Program-made: the position numbers and the translations under genes
Notes under the pieces: model-generated
Told to the model about the DNA's origin: nothing
Database searches by the model: none
What the model saw: only the letters and a program-made list of their open reading frames with translations
Assembly (NCBI GenBank): GCA_041781135.1
Contig: JBHAZV010000015.1
Span: forward strand, 1 to 63,291
Origin: JAUMXJ01 sp041781135
Lineage (GTDB): Bacteria; Bacillota; Clostridia; Peptostreptococcales; Acidaminobacteraceae
Direction of reading: 5' to 3'
DNA: 63,291 nt
Shown here: in pieces, positions 41,855 through 52,341 of the stretch
Layout of the letters: each line of letters opens with the position of its first letter
Numbering within the stretch: the stretch's first letter is position 1

Positions 41855-42325
41855 CTAATATCTGTAATGTGCAAACGCCTTGTTCGCCTCTGCCATCTTG
41901 TGTGTATCTTCCTTCTTTTTGACTGCTCCGCCGGTGTTGTTCGCGGCATCCATAATCTCTTTTGCAAGCCTGTCGAGCATAGTTCTTTCGCTGCGCTTTC
42001 TTGCATATGTCACCAGCCATCTGATTCCGAGAGTCTGTCTTCTCTCTGCTCTCACTTCAAATGGAACCTGGTAGTTAGCGCCGCCTACTCTTCTCGCTTT
42101 GACTTCCAAAACAGGCATTATGTTGTTTATAGCCGCTTCAAAAACTTCGATCGGATTTTTTCCAGTCTTGCTCTCGATTTCGTTAAACGCGCCATACACA
42201 ATGCTCTGAGCTACCCCTTTCTTGCCGTCGTACATAACCGAATTGATCAGTTTTGTAACGACCTTACTTCCGTAAAGCGGATCGGCAAGCACTTCTCTTT
42301 TTGGGACACTTCCTTTTCTTGGCAC
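41855..42325 (-). CDS. rpsG: 30S ribosomal protein S7
   Basis: S7 (156 aa) nucleates the head of the 30S subunit. PRKGSVPKREVLADPLYGS, LINSVMYDGKKGVAQ and ARRVGGANYQVPFEVR are typical, and MAEANKAFAHYRY ends it. Standard place in the str operon between rpsL and fusA. Confidence 0.98.
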   Translation of the reverse strand: MPRKGSVPKREVLADPLYGSKVVTKLINSVMYDGKKGVAQSIVYGAFNEIESKTGKNPIEVFEAAINNIMPVLEVKARRVGGANYQVPFEVRAERRQTLGIRWLVTYARKRSERTMLDRLAKEIMDAANNTGGAVKKKEDTHKMAEANKAFAHYRY

Positions 42326-42398
42326 TTTCTTCCCTCCTATAATTATATTGACAAACTTGGTACTCGGCCTGTCACGCCGTTCGTGCTAAGATGAAGAT

Positions 42399-42815
42399 TT
42401 ACTTCTTCTTAGGTCTCTTTGCACCGTATTTTGAGCGGGCCTGCATACGCTTTGCAACGCCGGCTGTGTCGAGCACACCTCTGATGATGTGATAACGGCA
42501 ACCTGCAAGGTCCTTTACTCTGCCGCCTCTGATAAGTACGACCGAGTGCTCCTGAAGATTGTGACCTTCGCCCGGAATGTACGCTGTTACTTCAAAACCG
42601 TTTGTAAGCCTTACTCTGGCAACCTTTCTGAGCGCCGAGTTCGGTTTTCTCGGTGTAACAGTTTTTACACTTGTGCAAACGCCTCTCTTCTGTGGCGAGC
42701 TGATCTTTGCCTGTCTCTTTTTAATAGTATTAAGAGTTCTTTGAAGCGCAGGTGTATCTGACTTCTCCGCAACATCCGCTCTGCCCTTTCTCACCAATTG
42801 GTTAATGGTTGGCAC
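42399..42815 (-). CDS. rpsL: 30S ribosomal protein S12
   Basis: S12 (138 aa) is at the decoding centre and is the classic target of streptomycin resistance. PTINQLVRKGR, RGVCTSVKTVTPRKPNSALRKVARVRLTNG and YIPGEGHNLQEHSVVLIRGGRVKDLAG are intact. The start is GTG at 42815 with AAGGAGG upstream. Here it is the first gene of its own transcript rather than read from rpoC. Confidence 0.98.
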   Translation of the reverse strand: MPTINQLVRKGRADVAEKSDTPALQRTLNTIKKRQAKISSPQKRGVCTSVKTVTPRKPNSALRKVARVRLTNGFEVTAYIPGEGHNLQEHSVVLIRGGRVKDLAGCRYHIIRGVLDTAGVAKRMQARSKYGAKRPKKK

Positions 42816-42863
42816 GTCTACCTCCTTCTGTATTCTGTTTTGTGTTTATCACAAACACCGTCC

Positions 42864-42892
42864 ATTATAACATCAGCCCAAATAGGTGTCAA
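42864..42892 (-). promoter_or_regulatory. Consensus promoter of the str operon
   Basis: TTGACA (42892-42887), 17 bases, then TATAAT (42869-42864) on the minus strand: a perfect housekeeping promoter. The leader contains a GTGTTT-AAACAC hairpin before the ribosome-binding site. Confidence 0.92.
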
Positions 42893-43072
42893 CAGGCTGC
42901 CTCGGATAATTCTCCGGTGGCGTATAGAATACTACAAAAAACTATGCGTCAAACACATCACTATATTACACTGTTGCACTGCCACCAAAAACAAACACGA
43001 TAATTACCAACAAGTTAATTTATTTAATAATCAACCTGAAAATGATGTTTTGTTCAAAATTCCATTCTGATT

Positions 43073-44109
43073 TCATATAATCCAATCTCTTATTATTGGA
43101 ATTCTATTGAATACCATAAATAAACCATAGGATAATACTACATTGATTAAAGACACAAGTGGTATCGACATAAGATACGGAGAAAAAGTAGTTATGCCTA
43201 CCCACTGCAACAACGAAATAATCATCACATGAACTAAGTAAATACAAAAAGAACCCTTTGATAAGCTTTTAATAAACTGAGATTTAGAAATTCGAGCTTC
43301 CGTTCCGCTTAATCCAAATATTCCAACAGACATTAATGCAACCCCCACAGTCATACCCTCCAAAAAACCAGTAGCAAGAGTACCGGCACGCACCGAAATA
43401 ACGACAGTTCCGCCAAATACAACCACAAAGCCGGCAGTCATGAGCAAAACACTTAATCTCCGCGAAAACATATATTTAGTCATATAAAAACCCAAAAGTG
43501 CATACCCTATAGCGGCATATGTCATATTGATTCCCCACTGCTGGATAATACCGCCAAGAAGCGCAAATGGTAAATACCCCTTTACCGTAGGATAAATAAT
43601 TCCAAATAAAAACCATACACAAATTACGTAGCGAAGGTCATTTTGCGAGGCGTGCTTTGTGTAGATGCGAACAATAGGAAGCCATATATACACGATTATT
43701 ATGATATGCAAAAAATACAGATGGTATTTGTGCTCAAAAAGCAACCACTCTTTTATAGATCTAAAAACCTCCGCGAAAGAAAAAGACTTATCAACTACAA
43801 GATCAAAGATCTTATATACAATCGCCCAAAACAACAATGCAATCACTATTCTAAGGAGTCTTCTCGTATATAAATGCTTTATCGAAAAAGTCTTTTTCGG
43901 GTCAAGCAACAACGCGCCGCTACACATAAAAAAAGAGGTACGCTGGCGCTAACCATACATCTTATAAATACCGCAGATATCCAATCAAAGGACAGTATTG
44001 CGCTAAAATAACCCTTTCCACTGTTATGTATAATAACAACCCCGAAAATCGCTATCGCTTTTACCAAATCTAAACTTGTATTTCGCGTCAATTCACCCTT
44101 CGTGTCCAT
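43073..44109 (-). pseudogene. Acyltransferase family 3 membrane protein, frameshifted at a poly-T tract
   Basis: The first part (44109 to about 43935) reads NTSLDLVKAIAIFGVVIIHN, the usual start of an acyltransferase-3 protein with its active histidine, and ends SASVPLFL. The second part, in another frame (from 43927), begins MCSGALLL and holds nine or so membrane helices to the end (FMVFNRIPIIRDWII). The frames meet at a run of seven T (43934-43928 on the minus strand). One more T would give the family motif VPLFFMCSGALLL. So the gene is broken, phase-variable, or rescued by slippage; a sequencing error is also possible. These enzymes O-acylate surface glycans. It is AT-rich against the flanking rpo and str genes and appears inserted there. 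The 270-base gap upstream has a TATAAT at 44152-44157 and a GGTGAATGAAT tandem repeat. Confidence 0.85.
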
Positions 44110-44378
44110 ATCTCATTTCCTATACCTATGAATATGTCGTTCACAATTGAATTATAATGGCAATTCCGTGCAATTCATTCACCATTCATTCACCACAAAA
44201 TATTCAGCGGACCGACACAGCACCCCCACATTAATATTAATGTCAGGCGTTATTATTCTACTCCGGCACACTTTCGAAATCAAGACGATTCCATTAAAAA
44301 TTACATAATATTTAAATTTAAGCATTGTATTATAAACAATTTTGCATCGCAAAATTATTATAAAGCGATAAGTAAAGT

Positions 44379-44645
44379 ATGAAAGCTATAACTATAACAA
44401 GTAATCAATATACTCCAAGATCACTTTCGTGGACATATCTTCATGTCTGTGATGCAACAGATTTCGTCTTTATACCACCATTACACGCAGTGGAAAGTGA
44501 TGCCAGTTCCAAAATGGTGGAGAAAGCCGCCGCAGTAGGCATTGTAAACGGTATTGGCAATAATATGTTTGCTCCTAAGCAGTCATACACAAAAGAGCAG
44601 AGCATTATAACAATATTGCGAATTTTCAAGTTGCTGCTTCTATAA
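44379..44645 (+). pseudogene. Remnant of an S-layer homology (SLH) domain protein
   Basis: An 88-residue frame whose second half, KMVEKAAAVGIVNGIGN and NMFAPKQSYTKEQSIITILRIF, looks like one SLH repeat, the domain that ties proteins to secondary wall polymers. SLH repeats come in sets at the end of secreted proteins; here there is one without signal peptide or partner. The first half is not recognised. Probably debris of a lost wall protein. Confidence 0.55.
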
Positions 44646-44667
44646 TTTAAGTTATCAAGTAATAAAG

Positions 44668-44706
44668 AGCACGATGCCGGTATTGCTACTCGACATCGTG
44701 CTTTTT
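44668..44706. terminator. Terminator behind rpoC and the SLH remnant
   Basis: AGCACGATG pairs with CATCGTGCT over a 17-base loop. TTTTTG follows on plus; on minus CTTTATTACTT follows. It separates rpoC from the downstream inserted genes. Confidence 0.8.
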
Positions 44707-44737
44707 GTTATTGTATTTAGTTCCGGCATCCGGATAA

Positions 44738-47700
44738 TTACTCGTCCTTTACTACCCTGGTCTGAATATCCTGATAATACTTCATACCGGTTCCCGCAGG
44801 AATGAGTTTTCCGATTATCACGTTTTCTTTTAAGCCCAGCAGCTTGTCCTCTCTGCCGCTTATCGCAGCCTCTGTGAGCACCCTCGTAGTTTCCTGGAAC
44901 GATGCAGCCGAAAGGAACGAATCCGTCGCAAGCGACGCCTTTGTTATACCAAGGAGTATGTGCGTGCCTGTTGCCACTCTGCCGCCCGCATTGGCCACTT
45001 CTTCGTTTATTCTGTTAAATTCCTTGATACTGATCGTGCTTCCCGGCAGCATCGGCGTATCGCCGGTGTCCTCGACCTTGATCTTGGACAACATCTGTTT
45101 GATTATGATTTCGATGTGCTTGTCGTTTATCTGTTCGCCCTGCAGCCTGTAAGTCTTTTGAATCTCGCGCGTTATATAGTTTATAACTCCGAGCGGCCCG
45201 ACGACTCTGAACAAATCGTGCGGATTTATCGAGCCTTCCGTGAGCTGCTGCCCACGCACGACAGTGTCGCCCTCGGATACCAGAACTTTAGATCCGAACA
45301 CTATCAGCTCGCTCACCTGTTCGCCAGTTTCGGCATTTGTTATGACAATTTCGCGCTTTTTCTGGTCCTCGCTAAACGAGACGACGCCGTCAAGCTCAGC
45401 GATTGCCGCAAGCCCTTTAGGTTTTCTCGCCTCAAAAAGCTCCTCTACACGCGGAAGACCCTGAGTGATGTCTCTGCCGGCAACGCCGCCGTCGTGGAAC
45501 GTCCTCATCGTAAGCTGCGTTCCCGGTTCCCCGATGGACTGCGCCGCAATAATACCGACAGTTTCGCCTACCTGCACCTCATCACCGCTCGCAAGGTTGA
45601 CACCGTAACATTTTGAACAGACGCCGTAACGAGTATTACATGTAAGAACCGATCTGACTCGCAGCTTGCTGTATCCATCTGCTTCGATCCTTGAAGCTAT
45701 TTCGTCGCTTATAAGCGTATCCTTAGAGCACAGCAAAGTCTTTCCATCCATCGAATACACATCTTCAACCGGGAACCTGCCGCGTATTCTGTCAGTAAAG
45801 GATTCGACTTCTTCCATTCCGTCGCGGAAAGCTTCCACCTCTATACCCTCGGTTGTGCAGCAATCGGTTTCTCTTACGATTACCTCCTGACTTACGTCTA
45901 CAAGCCTTCTCGTCAAATAGCCGGAGTCGGCCGTTCTGAGCGCAGTATCGGTGACACCTTTTCTTGCTCCTATCGCAGAAATAAAATATTCGAGAACCGA
46001 CATACCCTCGCGGAAATTGGATATAATTGGAATTTCGATGGTATTACCTACAGAGTTCCTCATCAGACCTCTCATGCCTGCAAGCTGCATTATCTGCTTC
46101 TTGGAGCCCCTGGCGCCAGAATCCGCCATTATCTTAATGTTATTTGTCTCGCCAAGATTTGACATAAGCGCATCTGTGACTTCCACTGAAGCGCGCTCCC
46201 AAATTCTTTCGATTTCCTTGTGCCTTTCGCGCTCCGTGACCCATCCCTGGATATAGCGTTCCTGAAGCTCATCGACCTTCTTCTTGGATTCTTCTATGAT
46301 GGTCTTTTTCTTTTCCGGCACGACCATATCGGAAACGGAAATAGTTATAGCGCCGTCAGTGGAATATTTTATTCCGAGGTCTTTAAGCGCGTCAAGCAAT
46401 ATAGTCGCGCGCGTGTTTCCATGTATTCGATAACACCTTGCGATGATCTCCTGCAGGTCCTTCTTTTTTGTCTGGAAGTTTATTTCCAGCGAGAATTTGT
46501 CTTCGCTGCGGTCGACATATCCAAGGTCCTGTGGTATGCACTCATTGAAGATAAATCTGCCGACTGTGGACTTAACAGTCTTTGACTGCTTGGTAACAGG
46601 GTCTGTAATCCTGACTACTACGGTTTCGTGCAAACCAACAGCCTTATTCTGCAGCGCCATCAGCATTTCGCTGTAATCCTTGAAATACTTTTTACACTCT
46701 CTATATGCAGGATCATCGTAGGTGAGATAGTAAAGTCCGAGTACAATATCCTGTGACGGAGTGGTAATAGGCCTGCCGTCCTTTGGCGCAAGTATGTTAT
46801 TGACAGAGAGCATAAGGAATCTTGCCTCAGCCTGCGCTTCAACCGAAAGCGGTATGTGCACCGGCATCTGGTCGCCGTCGAAGTCAGCATTAAACGCCGA
46901 GCAGACGAGCGGATGCAAGCGGATCGCCTTGCCTTCGACGAGCACCGGCTCAAACGCCTGTATACCAAGCCTGTGCAGAGTAGGCGCACGATTAAGCAGT
47001 ACAGGATGATCGTGAATAATATCCTCTACGATACCCCATACATCCGGATGCTCCCTGTCGACCATTCTCTTTGCAGACTTGATATTCTGAACCTTTCCGT
47101 CACCGACGAGCCTTTTCATAACAAAAGGCTTGAACAGTTCGAGCGCCATTTTCTTCGGAAGACCGCACTGATAGAACTTCAGTTCCGGCCCGACGACTAT
47201 AACCGAACGTCCGGAATAGTCCACGCGCTTTCCAAGCAGATTCTGCCTGAACCTGCCCGATTTACCTTTTAGGAGGTCGGAGAGCGATTTAAGCGGTCTG
47301 TTTCCCGCGCCAGTGACTGCTCTGCCCCTGCGACCGTTGTCGATTAGAGCATCCACAGCCTCCTGAAGTATTCGCTTTTCGTTCCTGACGATAATTTCAG
47401 GAGCGTGCATATCTAAAAGTTTTTTTAATCTTGTGTTCCTGTTTATTACCCTGCGATAAAGGTCGTTGAGGTCTGCTGTTGCAAACCTGCCGCCGTCAAG
47501 CTGTACGAGCGGTCTGAGATCAGGCGGAATAACCGGCAGCACATCAAGTATCATCCACTCCGGTCGATTCCCGGATTTTTTGAACGCCTCGGCAACTTCC
47601 AGCCTTCGCGAAAGTTTAATCTTCCTCTGACCTGTGGTTGTCTCGATCTCGGCCTGCAGCTCGGCAATGAGCTCGTCAAGATCTATGTCCGAAAGCAATT

Positions 47701-48256
47701 TTTTAATTGCCTCCGCGCCCATTTTGGCTTCGAACTTATGCCCCGCAGCTCTGTACTCCTGATACTTGCTCTCATCAAGAAGAGCCTTGTACTTGAGATC
47801 CGGCGCAGAATCCGATACCCTCACTATATCTTCATCTTTTGAAATTACTATATAGCTTGAAAAATACAGCACCTTTTCGAGCGCTCTCGGCGGAAGCTCC
47901 AAAATAATTCCCATTTTGGAAGGTATTCCTCTGAAATACCAAATATGCGAAACCGGAGCCGCAAGCTCTATATGCCCCATCCTCTCGCGTCGAACCTTTG
48001 CCTTGGCAAGTTCCACTCCGCAGTGAGAGCATTTGCCCCCGGCCTTCATCTTTGTCTTTTTCATCTTGCCGCAGTGGCATTCCCAGTCCTTTGTAGGTCC
48101 GAAAATCCTCTCGCAAAACAATCCCTCCGGCTCAGGTTTGAGAGATCTGTAGTTGATGGTCTCAGCCTTTGTAACGGCCCCATATGACCACTCCAGTATT
48201 TTTTCCGGAGACGCCAGCCCTATTTTTATGGAATCAAAATTGTTGAATGCTATCAA
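44738..48256 (-). CDS. rpoC: RNA polymerase beta' subunit
   Basis: RpoC (1172 aa) carries half of the active site. The N-terminal zinc site is CHCGKM...CSHCGVE, the catalytic Mg site is NADFDGDQM, and the second zinc site is in CNTRYGVCSKCYG. The QSIGEPGTQLTMRTFHDGG trigger region follows. The length is normal for Clostridia, without large inserts. It follows rpoB by 11 bases. Confidence 0.98.
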   Translation of the reverse strand: MIAFNNFDSIKIGLASPEKILEWSYGAVTKAETINYRSLKPEPEGLFCERIFGPTKDWECHCGKMKKTKMKAGGKCSHCGVELAKAKVRRERMGHIELAAPVSHIWYFRGIPSKMGIILELPPRALEKVLYFSSYIVISKDEDIVRVSDSAPDLKYKALLDESKYQEYRAAGHKFEAKMGAEAIKKLLSDIDLDELIAELQAEIETTTGQRKIKLSRRLEVAEAFKKSGNRPEWMILDVLPVIPPDLRPLVQLDGGRFATADLNDLYRRVINRNTRLKKLLDMHAPEIIVRNEKRILQEAVDALIDNGRRGRAVTGAGNRPLKSLSDLLKGKSGRFRQNLLGKRVDYSGRSVIVVGPELKFYQCGLPKKMALELFKPFVMKRLVGDGKVQNIKSAKRMVDREHPDVWGIVEDIIHDHPVLLNRAPTLHRLGIQAFEPVLVEGKAIRLHPLVCSAFNADFDGDQMPVHIPLSVEAQAEARFLMLSVNNILAPKDGRPITTPSQDIVLGLYYLTYDDPAYRECKKYFKDYSEMLMALQNKAVGLHETVVVRITDPVTKQSKTVKSTVGRFIFNECIPQDLGYVDRSEDKFSLEINFQTKKKDLQEIIARCYRIHGNTRATILLDALKDLGIKYSTDGAITISVSDMVVPEKKKTIIEESKKKVDELQERYIQGWVTERERHKEIERIWERASVEVTDALMSNLGETNNIKIMADSGARGSKKQIMQLAGMRGLMRNSVGNTIEIPIISNFREGMSVLEYFISAIGARKGVTDTALRTADSGYLTRRLVDVSQEVIVRETDCCTTEGIEVEAFRDGMEEVESFTDRIRGRFPVEDVYSMDGKTLLCSKDTLISDEIASRIEADGYSKLRVRSVLTCNTRYGVCSKCYGVNLASGDEVQVGETVGIIAAQSIGEPGTQLTMRTFHDGGVAGRDITQGLPRVEELFEARKPKGLAAIAELDGVVSFSEDQKKREIVITNAETGEQVSELIVFGSKVLVSEGDTVVRGQQLTEGSINPHDLFRVVGPLGVINYITREIQKTYRLQGEQINDKHIEIIIKQMLSKIKVEDTGDTPMLPGSTISIKEFNRINEEVANAGGRVATGTHILLGITKASLATDSFLSAASFQETTRVLTEAAISGREDKLLGLKENVIIGKLIPAGTGMKYYQDIQTRVVKDE

Positions 48257-48267
48257 TTTGACCTCCT

Positions 48268-51200
48268 CTATTCCTCCGACTCATCTTCATCAAAATCGTC
48301 GATGAGTCGCTCCAGACCGATTTTGCCGATCTTCCTACCCTGCATCAAATCCTCAAAAGCGACATTTTCGAGCGCCTCCTCGATGCTTGCAGGTTTTCTG
48401 TATTCATCCGGCTCAGAGTCTATATCTCGCAGATAGCCGACTCTTGCAGTCTCCGCCAAATTTCTGTCTCTTTCGCTGAGCAGCAGGCTTTCGTGCCCCT
48501 CAGCCATACTGTGGGATTTTCTGAGCGCGGTATTGAGATCCATGTCGTCATCGCTATCAATTTCAACTTCGCCGACGTTGTCCTTGAGCACCTTTACGTC
48601 AAGCGCGAGCGCTTTGAGCTCGTTTATAAGAACCTTGAACGATTCCGGCACGCTCGGAGTAGGAATATTTTCGCCTTTGACAATAGCCTCATAAGCCTTG
48701 ACCCTGCCTATGACGTCGTCCGACTTGATCGTAAGCATCTCCTGCAGAGTGTACGCCGCACCATATGCTTCGAGCGCCCAGACTTCCATCTCACCGAAAC
48801 GCTGCCCACCAAACTGCGCCTTACCTCCAAGAGGCTGCTGTGTCACAAGGGAATACGGTCCTGTAGAACGCGCATGAATCTTGTCGTCGACAAGATGATG
48901 CAGCTTCAGCATGTACATATAGCCTACTGTGACCTTGTTGTCAAATTCCTCGCCGGTTCTTCCGTCGCGGACAGTGAGTTTTCCATCCTCAGGAAGTCCA
49001 ATCTCCTTAAGCACATCTATAATTTCAAGCTCACTCGCGCCGTCGAACACCGGGGTTGCAACTTTCCAGCCGCGTTTGTCGGCAGCCAGCCCGAGATGCA
49101 CTTCGAGAACCTGACCGATATTCATACGCGAAGGAATACCAAGAGGGTTTAGAGTAATCTGCAGCGGAGTACCATCGTCGAGGAACGGCATATCTTCGAC
49201 AGGCGAAATCTTGGATATTACGCCCTTGTTTCCGTGCCTTCCCGACAATTTATCGCCGACATTTATCTTGCGCTTTTTGGCAATATAAACCCGTATTAAC
49301 TTATCTACGCCATGGCCGAGCTCGTCCTGATCGCGCCTGCGTTTATCGCCCTTTTCGCCACCATCGCTCTCGCCTCCGCGCTCAAACTTCTTTATATCCA
49401 CAACTATGCCCGATTCGCCGTGTGGCACCTTGAGCGAATTATCTCTTACGTCCTTCGCTTTTTCGGAGAAAATGGCTCTGAGGAATCTCTCCTCGGCGGA
49501 AGGCTCGCTCTCGCCCTTAGGAGTTACCTTGCCCACAAGGTAATCGCCGGAAGTAACTTCTGCGCCTATCCTGATAATGCCTTCCTCGTCGAGATTCGAA
49601 AGCATATCTCCTACATTTGGAATATCCCTCGTAATTTCTTCCTTGCCGAGCTTGGTTTCGCGCGCTTCTATCTCATATTCTTCTATGTGGATCGAACTTA
49701 GCCTGTCATTCATAAGCAGCTCTTCGCTGATCATTATCGCGTCCTCATAAGAATAACCCTGCCAAGTCATATATCCGATCAATATATTTGTACCTATTGC
49801 AATTTCACCATTTTCGGTAGAAGAGCCATCGGCGATTATTTCGTCTTTTGAAACCTTTTGGCCTTTTACAACTATTGGTCTTTGATTGATGCATGTGCCC
49901 TGATTCGAGCGCTTGAATTTCAGCAATTCATGGCTGTGCTTCTGCTTGGTCTTGCTGTCCTGAACTACGATTTCGTTTGAGGAAACATATGTGACTGTTC
50001 CGCTCACTTTTGCTTTGACGACTGAGCCTGAATCCTTTGCGACGAGCCATTCCATACCCGTACCTATTATCGGTGCTTCAGGTTTAAGCAGAGGCACAGC
50101 CTGCTTCTGCATGTTCGAGCCCATCAGCGCTCGCGCCGCATCGTCGTTTTCAAGGAACGGGATAAGCGCAGTTGCCACGCTGACCATCTGCTGCGCAGAA
50201 ACCTCGACATAATCGACATCACTTGCGGCAAATTCGCTTATATCTGCCCTCTTTCTTCCGATAATCCTGTTATTTACAAATTTTCCATTTTCATCAAGCG
50301 GCTCCGTAGCAGGTGCAACGATATACTTAGCTTCTTCATCCGCCGTCAGATAGTCAATCTGATCCGTCACCCTGCCGGTCTTCGGATCCACCCTTCTAAA
50401 AGGTGATTCTATAAAACCATACTTGTTTATTCGCGCATAAGTCGCAAGCGAACCTATAAGGCCAACGTTCGGACCTTCCGGAGACTCAATCGGACAGATC
50501 CTGCCATAATGCGAATGGTGAACGTCTCGGACTTCGAGCCCTGCTCTTTCGCGCGAAAGACCGCCCGGACCGAGAGCAGAGAGCTTTCTCTTGTGCACCG
50601 TCTCTGCAAGCGGGTTTGTCTGGTCGAGAAACTGCGAAAGCTGCGAACTTCCGAAAAACTCTTTGACAGCCGATGTCACAGGCTTTGTATTTATAAGCGA
50701 TTTCAGATCTTCGGGCTTTTCGATGGAATTTGTCATTGTGGTCATTTTCTCTTTGACCATGCGTTCCATACGCGAAAGACCCTGTCTGAACTGATTCTGA
50801 ATAAGCTCGCCGACAGCCTTGATCCTCCTGTTTCCTAAGTGGTCTATATCGTCGGTGACTCCTATGCCGTGGTTGAGTCCCAAAATATAGCTGAAAGATG
50901 CAAGTATATCGTCGTATATAATTATTTTCGGAACAAGCTTTTCCGCGTTTTTTTCAAGCGCTTCAAAAAGCCCCGCCTTAGGCGTATTTTTAATCAGTTC
51001 CATAAGAGTCGGATAATGGACTTTTTCTGTAATATTTGACGGATATTTCTTTACATATTTTGAAATATCCACAAACCTATTGCCTACCACTCTCACAATT
51101 GTATGGTCATCGCCATACACATCTACGGACATCACGCCGGAATCCTCTATCTGCACGGCGGCATCCGCAGATATGACTCCGTCCTTTTCTACATATATCT

Positions 51201-52095
51201 CGCCTGTTACAGGGTCTGCAATATCATCAGCTGCGACCCTGCCCTCTATTCTGTGGGATATGCCCAGCTTTTTGTTGAATTTGTACCTGCCCACATTCGC
51301 TAAATCGTAGCGTTTTTCATCAAAAAAGAGATTGTTGAATATTGTGCGGGCAGACTCAATAGACGCCACCTCGCCCGGGCGCTGTCGCTTGTAAATTTCT
51401 ATAAGTGCATCCTCTGTGGTTTCGGCGCCGTCCTTCGCAAGAGTCTGCAAAAGCCTGCTATCGCTTCCGAAAATCTCTAAGATTTCCGCCTCGTTAAATC
51501 CGATTGCCTTGATGAGAACTGTCGCCGGAAGTTTGCGCTGCCTGTCTATCCTAACTCCTATAACGTCGTTCGAATCCGTTTCAAATTCAAGCCACGCGCC
51601 GCGGTTTGGAATAACTGTACTTGAATAAAGACTGTTACCGAGCTTATCGATAACCTTGCTATAATAAGGACCGGGAGAACGCACCAACTGACTTACTACT
51701 ACTCTTTCAGCACCGTTTATAATAAACGTGCCGTTTTCAGTCATCAACGGGAATTCTCCTATTATTACCTCAGATGTGATAAGTTTTCCTGTTTCCTTGT
51801 TGTCGAGCCTGACCGTTACAAACATCTTGGATGAATAGTTTGCATCGCGCTCCTTGCATTCCTCGATAGTGTACTTGGACTCTCCCTCTATCCTGTGGTC
51901 GATAAAGTACAGATCTAAGTTACCTGAATGATCCTGTATCGGCGATATATCGTTAAGCGCCTCTCTGATTCCATGATTGATGAACCAATCATATGATTCC
52001 CGCTGAATCGTCAGGAGGTCGGGCATCCCGATAATTTCGTCGATACGAGAAAACGACATTCTTTCTGTTTTTCCAAACATCAAAGGTCTCGGCAT
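48268..52095 (-). CDS. rpoB: RNA polymerase beta subunit
   Basis: RpoB (1275 aa). The rifampicin region is seen in SQLSQFLDQTNPLAETVHKRKLSALGPGGLSRERAG, so no obvious resistance change there. QPLGGKAQFGGQRFGEMEVWALEAYGA closes the conserved part, and an acidic tail follows (DFDEDESEE). A terminator lies upstream behind rplL, so rpoBC may also have its own promoter in the 245-base gap. Confidence 0.98.
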   Translation of the reverse strand: MPRPLMFGKTERMSFSRIDEIIGMPDLLTIQRESYDWFINHGIREALNDISPIQDHSGNLDLYFIDHRIEGESKYTIEECKERDANYSSKMFVTVRLDNKETGKLITSEVIIGEFPLMTENGTFIINGAERVVVSQLVRSPGPYYSKVIDKLGNSLYSSTVIPNRGAWLEFETDSNDVIGVRIDRQRKLPATVLIKAIGFNEAEILEIFGSDSRLLQTLAKDGAETTEDALIEIYKRQRPGEVASIESARTIFNNLFFDEKRYDLANVGRYKFNKKLGISHRIEGRVAADDIADPVTGEIYVEKDGVISADAAVQIEDSGVMSVDVYGDDHTIVRVVGNRFVDISKYVKKYPSNITEKVHYPTLMELIKNTPKAGLFEALEKNAEKLVPKIIIYDDILASFSYILGLNHGIGVTDDIDHLGNRRIKAVGELIQNQFRQGLSRMERMVKEKMTTMTNSIEKPEDLKSLINTKPVTSAVKEFFGSSQLSQFLDQTNPLAETVHKRKLSALGPGGLSRERAGLEVRDVHHSHYGRICPIESPEGPNVGLIGSLATYARINKYGFIESPFRRVDPKTGRVTDQIDYLTADEEAKYIVAPATEPLDENGKFVNNRIIGRKRADISEFAASDVDYVEVSAQQMVSVATALIPFLENDDAARALMGSNMQKQAVPLLKPEAPIIGTGMEWLVAKDSGSVVKAKVSGTVTYVSSNEIVVQDSKTKQKHSHELLKFKRSNQGTCINQRPIVVKGQKVSKDEIIADGSSTENGEIAIGTNILIGYMTWQGYSYEDAIMISEELLMNDRLSSIHIEEYEIEARETKLGKEEITRDIPNVGDMLSNLDEEGIIRIGAEVTSGDYLVGKVTPKGESEPSAEERFLRAIFSEKAKDVRDNSLKVPHGESGIVVDIKKFERGGESDGGEKGDKRRRDQDELGHGVDKLIRVYIAKKRKINVGDKLSGRHGNKGVISKISPVEDMPFLDDGTPLQITLNPLGIPSRMNIGQVLEVHLGLAADKRGWKVATPVFDGASELEIIDVLKEIGLPEDGKLTVRDGRTGEEFDNKVTVGYMYMLKLHHLVDDKIHARSTGPYSLVTQQPLGGKAQFGGQRFGEMEVWALEAYGAAYTLQEMLTIKSDDVIGRVKAYEAIVKGENIPTPSVPESFKVLINELKALALDVKVLKDNVGEVEIDSDDDMDLNTALRKSHSMAEGHESLLLSERDRNLAETARVGYLRDIDSEPDEYRKPASIEEALENVAFEDLMQGRKIGKIGLERLIDDFDEDESEE

Positions 52096-52286
52096 CTAAT
52101 TCTCCTCATTGTCGTTATTGCTGACAGCTATTTTTGGGCACAAAAACCCACGATTGGATAACCGTCGCATTTTATAATACTATCAGCTTGAAATCAAACT
52201 GTCAACAAAAAGTTCTGACAATCTTATATTTAACATATTCGTAACATTGCAATGAAGTCACTTGCTCAAAAGTAGCGCCGCAGTGC

Positions 52287-52313
52287 AAAAAGACCCGGAA
52301 GCGAGCTTCCGGG
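52287..52313 (-). terminator. Terminator/attenuator between rplL and rpoB
   Basis: CCCGGAAG-CGAG-CTTCCGGG is a perfect 8-base stem with tetraloop, followed on the minus strand by TTTTT. It is placed as the known rplL-rpoB attenuator that lowers RNA polymerase against ribosomal protein expression. Confidence 0.9.
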
Positions 52314-52341
52314 CCGATCGTACAATAATGTTTTAAGCGAA

